DNA of 64,000 nucleotides from Hibiscus mutabilis (lineage: Eukaryota; Streptophyta; Magnoliopsida; Malvales; Malvaceae), in the NCBI GenBank assembly GCA_019671005.1, contig CM033738.1, positions 11,558,202 to 11,622,201 on the forward strand. Direction: 5' to 3'. Made by a program: the position numbers and the translations under genes. The stretch's first letter is position 1. Each line of letters starts with the position of its first letter. Below the pieces are notes generated by a model. The model did not search any database. It had not been told where the DNA came from and worked only from the letters and a program-made list of their open reading frames with translations. Shown piece by piece: positions 48,377-60,417 of this stretch.

Positions 48377-49312
48377 TTGAAAACAAAAAATTTAACTGAT
48401 ACAACCATAATAAATTCAATTTTGGTAACATTGTCAAGGAGTAAGATTCACTAATTGACCAAGTAGTCAATAATATTTATATCGTCTCATCTTGTATGAG
48501 TTTAAATCTTAACGTTTGTCTTGGAAATATCATAACTCTACTTAATAATAAAAATCATTGTCAAAGGGTTTAAGTTTGTGTCTCGCTTTGAGCCCTACAA
48601 GTAATCACAGTAAAAAAGATGATGATATTCATTGTCTGTAAGTGTGTACTTTGTCAAGAGATTAAAAATATGTATAAACGGATATTACCATGTAATCAAC
48701 TTAAGATAAATAAAAAAATTGTATTTTGCTTTATTATTATTTTCTACAATCTGTAGGATTTGTCTTTTTTTTTAAGAAAGATACAAATCAGTGCAAGGAT
48801 TCGAACCCGCGCCCTAGGGTTTGTCTTTGTTGGCTTTTAATTTTGTTTTATTTTTCTTTCGATGATTATTTGCACATTTGCATATAATTTATAAAGTGAA
48901 AATGTGTATAAATGTATACGTAAGATTGTTAGTGGGAGCCATGAGAATACCAAAGGTATAAGGCTAATATCGACCTTTAACGTTTATAAATTTTGTCATT
49001 TTGGCCCTCATTTTTTTTGGGTAAATTTAGCCATCAACCTATATATTTGTTAAATTTTTCATTTTTTAACTAGCATAATGACGGTTTAAAAATTTAACAA
49101 TTATGACATGGCATCTAACATATCATATACTTAAATGTGGAATATAATTGATAATTCCATTTTAATATAAAATACAAAACAACTCAAATTTAAATAGAAT
49201 ATTAAAAAAGAATTAATTCAAAACTAGAAGCGAAGGCGTGAAAAATTATCATCCCTAACTGTGATAGAATCAAAATCCTACTTAAAGAAGTATTTAACAC
49301 CTTAAATTTGGA
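48377..49312. other. AT-rich intergenic DNA
   Basis: No gene. One tiny retroposed tRNA-like piece at 48754-48828. Confidence 0.4.
48754..48828 (-). mobile_element. Truncated tRNA-derived retroposon with TSD
   Basis: The minus strand reads GGGCGCGGGTTCGAATCCTT with a perfect B box (GGTTCGAATCC), followed by an A-rich tail. It is flanked by 13-of-14 direct repeats taggatttgtcttt / tagggtttgtcttt (48754-48767 and 48815-48828). Only 47 bp were inserted, so this is a 5'-truncated SINE or tRNA 3' end, not a tRNA gene. Confidence 0.65.
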
Positions 49313-49944
49313 TGTCACATTTGGGCCTTAAACCCAAACTGTCACCATAAAATTTCTCAATTCGGTTTAGCCCAATAAGGTATTTTTCAAAAACATTTAA
49401 AGTCAACAATGTAAAACATGGATAAATAGTCAAAACATTACAAAGGAGCTCCCAATTTAATTAAAAATATTTGAACATCCGATTTGTTTAATACAATTTC
49501 AAAAATAAGAATTACAGACTCGACCCCGTACGGTCCTATGAATACACAGCCCACTAAACACAAGTAACGTACTCTGAAAACCACCACATGCTGGAATCCT
49601 GTATTGATAGTGTTCTTCGATCTCACGACCCGACGATCAACCTACACACGGAAACAACAATTTCGGGCACTGAGCTTAAAAGCTCAGTGGTACACATATA
49701 CTTTGTTATACTTCATGCTAATAATAAACATAAGCATGCAAGCTAGTACGAGCAATAAGGATAGATAAAATAAACATATGGTACTACCACTAGTCGCCTA
49801 AACGCATGTTCTCATCAAGCAAACATCGTACGTGGCACACAAGGCCTAACCATACTAGGGATCTCACCAGATCATCCGAGCAAAAGCACACAAAGTCAGT
49901 ACACAAAGTTATACCACAAACCTAGAATGAGGCATGATGTTACA

Positions 49945-50180
49945 CAACCTCGGGAACGTACACTCTGAGTGAGGCCCAGTGTCACACAACCTTGAGAACG
50001 TACACTCTGAGTGAGACTCAGTGTCACACAGCCTCGAGAACATACACTCTCTTTGGGTGAGGCCCGATATCACGCAGCCTTAGGAACGTACACTTATACT
50101 CGGCATCTCTCCTCAAGTATCTTCGAATGAGGCTCGGTGTCACACATCACCGGGAACGTACATTCGGCATCTCTAACTAT
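49945..50180. repeat. Minisatellite of about 50-bp units
   Basis: Four to five imperfect units containing 'gaacgtacactctgagtgag' and 'gtgtcacaca', with variation in the last two. Confidence 0.7.
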
Positions 50181-50454
50181 GGTGTTGAACACGCTCTCTG
50201 GGTATCCAGATCCCATCAATCAATTGACTCAACCAATCAAATGCCTATCCGGCATACAAGCAACGCGATCTCAAAGATCTCCCTATCATTGCTAAACGTC
50301 ACCACATAATTTATTTTACATTACCAAGTTGTTAATACATTATAGGGAAGTATATAATTAATCATCCTCATTAATTATCTCTATTAATCCATATTATCTC
50401 ATTAATATCCCAAGTTAATTTTTATCTTTTTATTAGCATTATAGATTATTCTGT

Positions 50455-50640
50455 TTAGTGGGTATTGGTACTCGAATACGAGTATCGATTTGGTACCCCT
50501 GGGTACTGATACTAATATAGTTTACTGGAAATCCTTAATTTCTACAAGTATCTATACGGTTCGAATCATACCGATACGGCCCCCAAACGCGTACTGGTAC
50601 AATCGAAGCTCGTGCCGATACCCTATACACAGGGTCACAC
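50455..50640. repeat. Second GTATCGATAC-like palindrome cluster
   Basis: Motifs such as 'gagtatcgat', 'accgatacgg', 'gccgatacc' and 'ggtactgatac' recur within 185 bp, as at 22920-23290. Confidence 0.5.
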
Positions 50641-52156
50641 CATTTCCTTGAATTACGATTTTACAACTCTTCATTCAATCCCTAAAGCTTATAAAAGCCG
50701 TAAGGGTTGTTTACTAGCGTATTTATTCAATTAATATTAATTATCAGCTTCATAATCATTTATTCGAATATTACCATTATTTATTTCGTACACACAATTT
50801 CCATCAAATCACGTCAATCCAATCGAACACATATACAAGGCATTACAATTTATCAATCAATCAGGCCATCATCGAGTAATTATACAAGCATCTCAAATGA
50901 CCCTACACGACCTCTAACATCTCCATGAGTCTTATCATATTCGTAATATCATGCATCACACACATATCAAATCACATGGTATCGGTCTCTAAACATGCTT
51001 ATTTATCATCTACATATTTTGCATACACTAACACGCAAAGCAATCACATTTATAATGCTCATGAAGCAATAGGAGTTTGAGGTGTACTAACATTAAGCGA
51101 TTATCATTAAATCCTTACTCGAGCTCCTCAAACGCTTCTTTTGATCCGGTATTCGAGCCTGAACAATCCTCATAAATATGCGAATACCACAATTATTAAT
51201 TAACCTCATTCACTAACTAATCCACATGGTTAAATGAGTAAAAATAGCTTACCGGGTTCAAATTTGGCGAAACAAACTACGCCAACGGACTCAGAACTTC
51301 AAAAAACCCCGGGTAAGGTCCCTGGGAAAAAGTCAATAGCTCAGTCAACGCGGTCAACAGCTCGGTTAGCTCTGTCAATGGCTTAGTTAGTAGCGGCTCA
51401 GCTCGGGGTTAACGGTGGCTCAGCTCGGTGAACCTAGTCTAGACCGGCTTGACAGGCCGGCTTGGTTACTGGCCCAACGGTTCGGCCCAACCGGTTCGGC
51501 CCAGCCGGCTATCAAGCTCCAACCACTGCTAGAGCAAGCCCATGCGTAGGCGGCGACGCGTGCGGCAACCTCTGATGGCCAGACGGCGGGGACGAGCTCC
51601 AGATCCGCTCTTTTCATGCTGGTGAATCCAGTAGTGCCTCAATTTGTGGCGGTGGATGACGGTTTGTGATGTTTGAGCTTATTCGAATCTTTATTCTTCT
51701 TATCCCGGCGAGTGATGACGGCAACGGGGCTACTATTGACAGACGCGTCTCGACGAGCTCTACCCGATGACGACGACAGTGAGAGCTACGACGGCGTGAA
51801 CAGCGACAAAACGAGGCTTGAAAGCTCATCCCCTCACTTTCTCTCCTAAAATCCTCGTCTCATTCTAACATTCTCTATCCAATATTATTCTTCTAAGTTT
51901 TCTCCCATCTACATGCCAAAATCAGACCCATTTAATGCCTCCACCAACATCCAATGGGTAAACTACAAAAAGGCCATACAACACTTCAAAATTTTACACA
52001 TGTTCCCATAGAGTTTCACCTAATTCCAAAACAGTCACCATATCCATTACTTTAAGCTTTAAAGTTTAAAGTTCTTCAATTTCGAGCCCTCCAAAATAAA
52101 TTATCCAAACCCAAAAACCTGACCCGAAATGCTAATTTAAAAATCGGATCGTTACA

Positions 52157-52546
52157 AAGTAGGAACACAATCTGAAAATTTGCAAAATTCAATTCTTTCT
52201 AAACTTAAAGATTATTTGCCAAGAAACAAATATAACTCTATCCTTGAATTCACTTTGAATCAATTTTTGTTATTTAAAACATGAATCACTTTAAATCAAT
52301 GATAGACAAAAGAAGGCAATGAAAAATTGACAAGATTATTGAGGTTTGTAGAGATTGCTTATCGGTGAATCAAAAGGTAAGAAATTTTGATACTAATCAA
52401 CTGGATTTTTTATTATTTTAGTTTAGGATTTAAGTATTTTTGGTGTTTAATCTAAATAGAAGAGTTTAGGGTTTTGATTTATAGTTTAAGATTTAAACTT
52501 GAATTTCAAAAACCAATAATTTCGAGGGTTTGAGTTTTGATTGAAT
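52157..52546. other. Intergenic DNA
   Basis: AT-rich; nothing recognised. Confidence 0.35.
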
Positions 52547-52555
52547 CTAAAAGAA

Positions 52556-52802
52556 GAGAAAAACTTCAATACACGGTCCGTGTAAAGTTTAGTTTACACA
52601 GACTTTTTAGTTTTAGGGGTTAAGGGTTTAGAATTTAGGGGTTTGGGTTGTAGGGTTTAGAATTTAAGGTTAGTGTTTATAATTTAGAGTTTAGGGTTTG
52701 GGTTTAGTCTTTTTTAGTTTAAGTTTAATTTTGATTTATAGTAAAAATAGGCAGGCCTGTGTAAAATAAATTTTATACAGTCTGTGTATCAAATTTAAAC
52801 CC
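52556..52802. mobile_element. MITE with telomere-like interior, copy C (247 bp)
   Basis: A perfect 9-bp duplication ctaaaagaa stands at 52547-52555 and 52803-52811. The tips GAGAAAAACTTCAATACACG and (other strand) GGTTTAAATTTGATACACAG are related to those of 15671-15898. The interior is TTTAGGG-type heptamers, so this copy lies in the opposite orientation to copy A. Confidence 0.85.
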
Positions 52803-52811
52803 CTAAAAGAA

Positions 52812-53580
52812 TGCCCAAAATAATAGAAAAAGGTACACACTAGTAAATCTGTTTAAAGTTTCAAAAAGCTATATACGAAAACTTACAATGGCTATGGATT
52901 TTTATAGTTATGTTTTCCTTTGAACAACATAAAATCGATGTTCCTTCTACGTTCAAAAGAGTTTTTAAAAGAAATCTTGAACGTTGAAAATAATGAATCA
53001 ATTGATGGCTTCTTTAGGTAGGATTTTAATTCTCGGGGTTGAGAATTTTTCAAGCAGGCTTTTAGTTTTAAATTCAATTCTTTTCAAATATTTTATTTAA
53101 ATTTTAATTGTTTTATTTTTTATATTATAATGAAATTATATTCCACATGTAAGTATGTGATAGGTTAGATACCATGTCATTTAAAATATATTGTCACATA
53201 TATATGACATGTCACTATTGTTAAATTTTTAACGGTCCAGTCACCATACTAGTTAAAAATAATAAATTTGATAAAAAAATATATAGGTTGAGAACTAAAT
53301 TTATCAACAAAAAAAAAGATAAAAGCCAAAATGATAAAATTTATAAACGTTAAAAGGTTAAAATTAACATTATGCCAATAAAAAAGAAAAACAAAGATAT
53401 TTGGAACAAATATTCTACCAATGTCAATGCCCCTTACTTGACCCCCGAATTTTCTTTGTTCTATTAAATTTGTCGTCACATATCTTTAATTAATGTTTAA
53501 ATTAATAATTAAAGTCGTATAACAGTGGACTAAAATTACATGTAAAAAATTTTCATCCAATATATCAAATAGCTATCTTT
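52812..53580. other. AT-rich intergenic DNA
   Basis: No gene or element recognised. Confidence 0.4.
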
Positions 53581-53608
53581 TATATATATATATATATATT
53601 AGATTTGA

Positions 53609-53786
53609 GGAGCTAGCACAATTGGCCGGTTAGTTAAGCTTCTCATCTTTGTTCCCTCATTTCTCGTTGGTCATGGGTTCTAGACCTACTAGGAGCACCA
53701 CATTCCTTCCCTTAGAGTCTCCCCTTTCCCCTACCCTCTAGGTAGTATTAGGATTAGGATTAGAATTAGAATTAGATTTTGTCAAA
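53609..53786 (+). mobile_element. tRNA-derived SINE, copy 2, with long TSD
   Basis: Starts near GAGCTAGCACAATTGGCCGG (A-box region), then GGTCATGGGTTCTAGACC (B-box-like), a CCCCTTTCCCCTACCC tract and a tail of ATTAGG/ATTAGA repeats. The flanks 53581-53608 and 53787-53813 repeat '(ta)n-ttagattt(g/a)a', about 27 bp. Because part of the flank is a TA microsatellite, the exact TSD length is uncertain. Confidence 0.7.
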
Positions 53787-53813
53787 TATATATATATATA
53801 TATATTAGATTTA

Positions 53814-56800
53814 AGCGCGTCTTAAGTCTCTGTTTTTCTTTAATAATTAACCCTTATTTTTTTACTCAATTAAGTTTTTATACTTTAAAATTTTATTAAT
53901 TCACATCTTTGATCAACGTTGACGGTTAAATTTAATAGTTTTTCGGATCAGATGATGTCATGGTATTATCATTTGGCATTTTTAAAATTTTTATTTCATT
54001 TAAAAGAATTTAAAAATTATGAAAAAAAAATAATATGTAAATGTTACACGAAAATACTGTAGTGTTTCACATGTTAATAATATCTTAAAAATATTGTTAA
54101 AATTTAAAGAGTGAAATTAGTCAAAAAAGACTTAATTAAATTAATTTATTGAACCATAAACTTAATTAATTCAAATTCTCAATTACAAGAACTTAATTAT
54201 GCGTATAAAAATTCAAAATTTAATTTTTTTTTTCAAAAACTTAGAAGCTTTAAGACTTCCTTATGTCTATATCTTAATATGCATGTATGTTTGCTCAAAA
54301 AAATAATATGAATCTATGTACGTGGAGTTTTTTATTTGGTACAATTTTCCTATAGGGATAGCCCTCCAACTCATTTGATAAGTCCCTACCAATACCATAC
54401 CTCTTATATATGTAATATTAGACTACAAAATGACAATAACATGTTTCTCCCATCAATCATCTTCTTTTGTGATATATTTGTTATCCAATGGCTTGTTTTT
54501 ATCTTTGAAAAATACTTTTTGTTGGTATATTAATTATTCTTAATAACAATGTGTTTGAAAAATCATCAGATAATTGAATTTAACTGTATTATACAGTTGT
54601 AACATGTTTGAACAATCATCGTAAATCGTGAGTCTTGTTGAATTGAGTGTAATTGAAGGTTTTCAATTACACTACTCAATTCTTAGGGGAGATGAAAGTC
54701 GGTGTAATCACACGCATAGTTACACGATTTAATTTTATAATTAACATTATTTTAAAATTTAAATTTATATAATTACATATTATAATATGTACTGTCAAAC
54801 ATGTAATTACATTTTGCTGGTCCAACATTTTTAATAAAATTAAAAAAAATAATTACAAATGAAAATAATAACTAAATTTTCAAACAATTATATTGTAATT
54901 TCTAAACAAACCCTAAATTTATATTCTTTGATTAATGGGCGCACCTTCAATGTCTACATAATAATATATACTGTGGACTTTAAGATACATCTTTGACATG
55001 TTATTTGTCAATGTTTTGCAAGTATATGTATGCATGCCAATCTTTTAACTTGGAAGTTTTAATTTTTTTATGACATGACACTCTGATATTATATTATGTC
55101 ATTACTTATTTTTTTTATAAAAATATATTTATTTTTTAATGATGTGACACAATCTCATAATGTCATGTCAAAAGAACTAAAATCGATGTTCAATAACCAT
55201 ACACAAACATTTAAAAATTATAGCAATTTATGTAATTTAATACATTTTATGCGATTGAGTATTACATAAAATTATAACAAAGTTGTACAATTTATGTGAT
55301 TTTAAGGGTCCTTGTGCTAGAATTTTGCTAAGTTTTAGGAGCAAAATGTATACATTTCAGGTTGAGAGCTACTGAACTTGGAGTTGGTGAAGCAAACAGT
55401 GAAACACAATACTAGAATTAAGCTGCAAAAGCTGATGTTCTGTCTTCAGACTTGGAAGCCGAAGCTCCATTGTTTATGTTCTGTTGTTTAATGGAGAACT
55501 GAAGATTCGGTGGTCAGATTCAGACCAGTAGTTTTGTCTCCCTCGTGCTTTATGCAGTGAAAATGAGCTTTCCTTCCTTTCTTTTCAATATTGTTTTGTC
55601 ATTTTTTATATAAATGAAGAAGAAGAACTGAACTCGGGAATTAACAGTCTCTCAGCATTTGAAACCCTAAAAGAATAACATAAGGAGGACAGAATTAAAG
55701 CCAAGATTATTACAATGATAACGTGATCTGAGACAACATGGTAGGCCAAATAATGTAACCTTAATGGAAATTGTCATGATTCATGTTCGTATTAAGCATC
55801 ATTAACTCATAACAGTTCATTCATCCGAACCCAATAAATGGTCTCAGTGAAAAAGTGGATAATATTCATCCTAAGAAACCATGGCTCAATTCGTATTGTC
55901 TGCAAAATGCGTGCTCAAAAGATTAAGAATTTGTATGAATAGATATTGCCTTATAACCTTTAGACTATTAAAAAAACAATCTATTCATCCCTCCATTTAT
56001 GATTCTGGTATAAATGAGAAACACATTTTAAGCAGCGACCGAAGATGTCAGAGCCCCTAATTTAAGGTCATGATGATTTCAGTCGTATATGTCGGTTTTG
56101 GATCAAATTCAATATTTTGATTCAATTTAAATTAGTTTGAACCCCAAATTAATCTAAATTCAAAAGGACTCAAATTAATTCTAATATGTAGTCTAAAATA
56201 ATTTGAGCCAAAGTAACTAAATCTTAATATGTTCCAACCTAAATGACTCAAATCTGAAATGTTCCATACGTGAAATTAACCCAAACGGAAATGATCCGAA
56301 TATTTTAAAACCGAGATTAATCCGATCCGAATCGATCAAACTCGGCTCAATTTACTTTTAAAAAATTGCAGCAGAGTTAACATGTTTAGGATCTGTAAAG
56401 CTCACTTTTGAATAATACAAAATGATGGAGAAAATGGATCTGTAAACAGTGGAGGGAAAAAGATTGAATAATGCAAAGATCAAAAACATGCGCATGGAGG
56501 AACGGATTCCACAAATTTCGCCAAACCCATTATGCTGTCTTAACCTAATATCATTATTGTTCATAATTACACAAACCATTTTCATACAAAAAGTTGATTC
56601 ATTCTCCTTCTGCTATATACTTCTGTTTGGTCATATTTTTAATTTTTTTCCAGGAAAATGAACTATATACATGTTGGTTGTAGTTTTAATAAAAAAAAAT
56701 GGCAAGCCCCCATCATCACCAGAGAGTTATCAGTGGCAAAAGGAAATTAAAAAAAAAGGCCTCCATTTTGTCCAATTGGACCCCCAACATATACCTATCT

Positions 56801-57051
56801 CAAATATTAAAAATATTTAGATGGTTTTAAGTTCGACTTAATTTAAGTTAGAGTTGTTTTGAGTTTAGATCATTTAAGATTAATAGTTAAAATTTTAAAA
56901 TCAAATTAAATCGATTTAATCATTTCAACTTATTTATTTAGAACAATTTAAATTAAGAGTATTGTTGATGTTATCATTTTAAGTTTTGATATTTTGGATT
57001 ATTAATAGGGTTCTCTCAACACCTTTAAACTAGTGTGCAGCTTGCTTTTTT
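53814..57051. other. Long AT-rich intergenic stretch
   Basis: No intact gene. Bases 54545-54905 have weakly inverted ends (GTGTTTGAAAAATCATC / GGGTTTGTTTAGAAATTAC) and may be a decayed MITE. Bases 55330-55600 have balanced composition with a 3'-splice-like 'acatttcag' followed by about 42 open codons and a transcript-like tail, possibly a lost gene's last exon. I recognise no protein. Confidence 0.35.
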
Positions 57052-57059
57052 CATTCACT

Positions 57060-57393
57060 CGGTGGCGAAACTTGAGGAAAGAGTTTGTGGGGATGATTTA
57101 AAAAATTTAAAAAAATAAATTGATATTTTCAAAAAAATATTTTATTTACAATTATTTTTTTTAAAAAATGTGGGTCTAACTAATATTTTTGAAAATTTGG
57201 GAGACATAATGAGAACTTTTAAAAATTATGAGAGTGATTTAATTTTAAAAAATAAAAATTTGAAACTTAATATAGATTTTTAAAATTTTTGTGGGAGCTA
57301 AATTAATTTTTTTTTTAAATTAAGGACAAAAATCTAGATTTTTAAAATTTTTGGGTTGTAGCCCCCACAAGTCTACGCTACGTTTCACCTCTG
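57060..57393. mobile_element. hAT MITE, 334 bp
   Basis: Ends CGGTGGCGAAAC and CAGAGGTGAAAC (other strand). A perfect 8-bp duplication cattcact lies at 57052-57059 and 57394-57401. The interior is AT-rich. Confidence 0.85.
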
Positions 57394-57401
57394 CATTCAC
57401 T

Positions 57402-58060
57402 CTTAAGTGATCGATGACGGCTTCAATCTTAATACTTCGCTGATACTTTTTCTCTTATTTTGTTATATCTTGTTTTTAATTTTCTTTTTTGTTGATTTTC
57501 TTCAAATTTTTTAACAAAAATATATTTGTTTTGGGTTCTTACCTTTTGCACTTCTTGTCGTACTTGTTTTCGCTGCCTTGTGATATGTTTTTCTTTTACC
57601 TTGCAGTATGGTTTTTTTTTTATTTTTGTAGTAGATTTACATTCGTATAGAGTTTTTCACAACGCTTAAATTTGATATGTGCTTGTCAATTTTCTTTAAT
57701 AGTTTGATCTCTTTTGCGGTTGTTTGTTTCGCTCATCACTCTTACATCATATTTTAAAAAATTGCTGACAATTACTGAGTTTCTATTGATGAACCTCAGC
57801 TTTAAAGGTAGGTATTAATTATTCAATGCACCTTTAATTTTTTATTTATTTGTATGAAATTTTAGTGGATTTAGTCCCTAAATTTCTCTTTTTAATATGT
57901 TGAATGTTCATGATGTACTCTCTTTTGTTTCAATAAAATTCAGTTTATCGTTATTAGTTTAATTTTTTAATATTTTTGAATTTGATTCGTTTTTTGTTTA
58001 AATTGTTTTTATTATTTTTTAGAATTCATTTGATTAGATTTGAACTCGAATTACTTTAAG
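57402..58060. repeat. Dispersed repeat shared with 17200-17390
   Basis: Bases 57640-57760 match the earlier copy in order and spacing. The class is unknown. Confidence 0.4.
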
Positions 58061-58332
58061 GGTAAAATTTTGATACACAGGTTGTGTAAAATTAATTTTA
58101 CACAAACTTGTGTATTTACACTATAAAAACTCAAATCCTAAATTCCTAACCCTAAAAAACTACACTCTAAACCTTAAACCCTATACACTAAATTTTAAAC
58201 ACTAACCTTAAATTCTAAATCTTACGACCTAAACCCCTAAACCTTAAACCCTAAATTAAAATTCTAACCCCTAAAACTAAAAGACACGCGTAAACTAAAG
58301 TTTACACGGCCTATGTATCAAAGTTTTTTAAT
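58061..58332. mobile_element. MITE with telomere-like interior, copy B
   Basis: Starts GGTAAAATTTTGATACACAG and ends with the approximate complement (CTATGTATCAAAGTTTTTTA). CCCTAAA-type interior, as in 15671-15898. No TSD could be found. Confidence 0.65.
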
Positions 58333-59533
58333 CAATTTTTTTCATAATCGACGTGTGTACCCTATCAATTTTTTTTTTAAAAAAAAATTGTGGATCGGTG
58401 CACGCGTGTGACAATCAAAAGGAATGCAGCCCTACTGCCCAATATTTTTATGTGTCATAGGCTATTTCTCATTACTTTTTCCCCATAAATGATGACTTTA
58501 TTATCAAATTTGTTTTTCATGGAATTCAAGTTTTGTAAATAATAAAGATAATCAAGGGTTGGATAGTCATTTCAGAAGTGGATTAATTTAAACCTTTAAA
58601 TATTTTAAAAGTATAAAAAAGAGTAGTTTTTTTTTAAAAAAAAAACAATAATTCATCGCAAGATAGCTTAAGACGACACAAGTTACTACATTAATAAAAA
58701 TAGCATACACAACATTGAAGAACACATTAATTACCAAACCAGCATTGTAAAAATTTTAATGGTTTCTGTTAGAATCATAACAGTTTGATTAAGAAATAAG
58801 AAAAAGTGAAAATTAGATCAAATTTAGCTAAAAATAAAGATTATATTGACAAAAGATGTGAATGTAAATGTTAAAGTTTTCATTGTACATTTTTTACTAA
58901 GATTGTACTTTTTTTAGAAAGATTAAAATGTAAAAGTCAAATCCCATATAGAACTCAAAAATTTGTAAATTAAGGTTTATAAAAGCTGAAAATTTTAATT
59001 ATAGGCAAATTAAAATTTGAGAGTTAAAATAATGAGCAAACTAAGGACATAATTCGAGAACTCAAATCTAGGAATATGATTAGCCCTTCAAACACAATAA
59101 TAAAAAAAAAAAAAAACAGGCTTAATTCGAGAACTCAAACCTAGGGATATAATTTCTAGGCAAACCCTACCTGAACCTAGGGATTTACAGATTTTCCAAA
59201 CTCCAAAGAGATGTTTGCTTTGATGAGCAGCCAGCAGCTCCACTTGTGTGACTGACATGACATGACATGCCTTGAAATCTACAACAAAATAAAGAGCTTT
59301 CCAACTAGCCCTATTCTTGTTGCATGGAAATCTTCAGTGGAGACGTTTTTCAGAGGTGGGGAAAAGTCTTTGCTTCCAAAGCTGAAAACTTGAGGGAGGC
59401 CATTGGAAAGAGAAGATGGAGCCCAAGCTGATGAATTCAGTGATACACCAGTTCAGTTACTCCTTATCTCCCTTTTAAATTCATTGACTTAAACTTAACT
59501 TTCTCACCTCATCGTTCACTTTTAATAATTTTT
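58333..59533. other. Intergenic DNA
   Basis: A phrase starting 'aattcgagaactcaaa' is duplicated at about 59051 and 59124. Bases 59200-59460 have gene-like composition but no frame I can assign. Confidence 0.35.
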
Positions 59534-59677
59534 TTTGAACAATTTTTATTTAAAGAGAATAAAAGAGAAATTTTATTCTTATTAAGTTTTTAAACTCATA
59601 ACTTAAAAAAAAAAGAGTGTCAACTGAGTGCTTTAACCACCTGCTTTAAAATTTGTTGACACTTTCTATACATTTTT
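59534..59677 (-). mobile_element. tRNA-derived SINE, copy 3 (diverged)
   Basis: The minus strand AAGCAGGTGGTTAAAGCACT then CAGTTGACAC matches copy 1 (43346-43463). The B-box part is degraded. Confidence 0.5.
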
Positions 59678-59871
59678 ATTGTTCGACAAATACAGGTATC
59701 AAACATTTAATGATGTTTAATAAGAAATGATATCAAATTGGTTCGAAGAAAAACGTAAATACCATATTTATAAAAATAACAAATTCATGCACCAAATTGA
59801 TTCAAAGAAACATATGTACCACATTTGTAGAAGTAACAAATTTATGTACTAAATGATATATTAAACCTAAA
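59678..59871. other. AT-rich spacer
   Basis: Nothing recognised apart from a local duplication ('caaattgattcaaagaaa' type). Confidence 0.3.
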
Positions 59872-60228
59872 ACAAAAACAATTACAACCCTCGTTCTAAA
59901 TTAAATCATAAATTTTTAAATATTTTAATTTCATCTCCAAACTATGACTCTAACTCTAAATTAGTCTTTAAATTTTTGAACATTCTAATTTCATATTCAA
60001 ATTATCATTTATGTCACATCATATTATTAAGTAATATGCATCAATGTTTATATAACAATTAACAATCTATATAACAGTTTTATTAATTCGAGATATTATT
60101 AGCATATACTGATAATTTGATGATAAAATTAAAAGATTCAAAAGCTTAGGGACCAATTTAGAATGATAGTCATTGTTTGAGGATGAGATTAAAATATTCA
60201 TAAGTTTAGAGACCAATTTAAAATAGGC
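59872..60228. mobile_element. Candidate fold-back MITE
   Basis: The arm starting CCTCGTTCTAAATT is complementary in outline to the arm ending ATTTAAAATAGG. Both contain 'aatattttaat(c/t)tcatc...caaactatgac' in opposite orientation. No TSD. Confidence 0.4.
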
Positions 60229-60417
60229 TTAAAGGCCCATTTGCCTCTAAACTATACACTTTTTTCCGAACTGCCCCTTAAAATATTTTTTAGTACATTT
60301 TGCTCACTGAACTAAAAATCATGACCTCCGCTAGTCCCTATTTTATAAAGTCCGTTTAAAAAAAATCGGACCAATTAGATCGCGCCATGCGGATCTTTTT
60401 TTAAAAAATTGACTGAC

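Larger units (their letters stand above)
49313..52156 (-). mobile_element. Long LTR-like element, minus orientation
   Basis: On the minus strand it begins TGTAACGATCCG and ends AAATGTGACA, the same end types as 20198-22919. It contains tandem repeats (49945-50180), a GTAC-palindrome cluster (50455-50640) and the stretch 'gagcttttaagctcagtg' near its 3' end, a common feature of plant LTRs. No matching TSD. The GC-rich part near 51420-51830 gives open frames without known domains. Confidence 0.4.

Noticed and set aside
48776..48820. Possible tRNA gene (perfect B box)
   Set aside because: Only the 3' part is present, it has an A-rich tail and flanking direct repeats, and no A box or cloverleaf can be formed.
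51420..51829. GC-rich minus-strand frames as a gene
   Set aside because: They lie inside the long LTR-like element, show no known domain and overlap each other with stops between.
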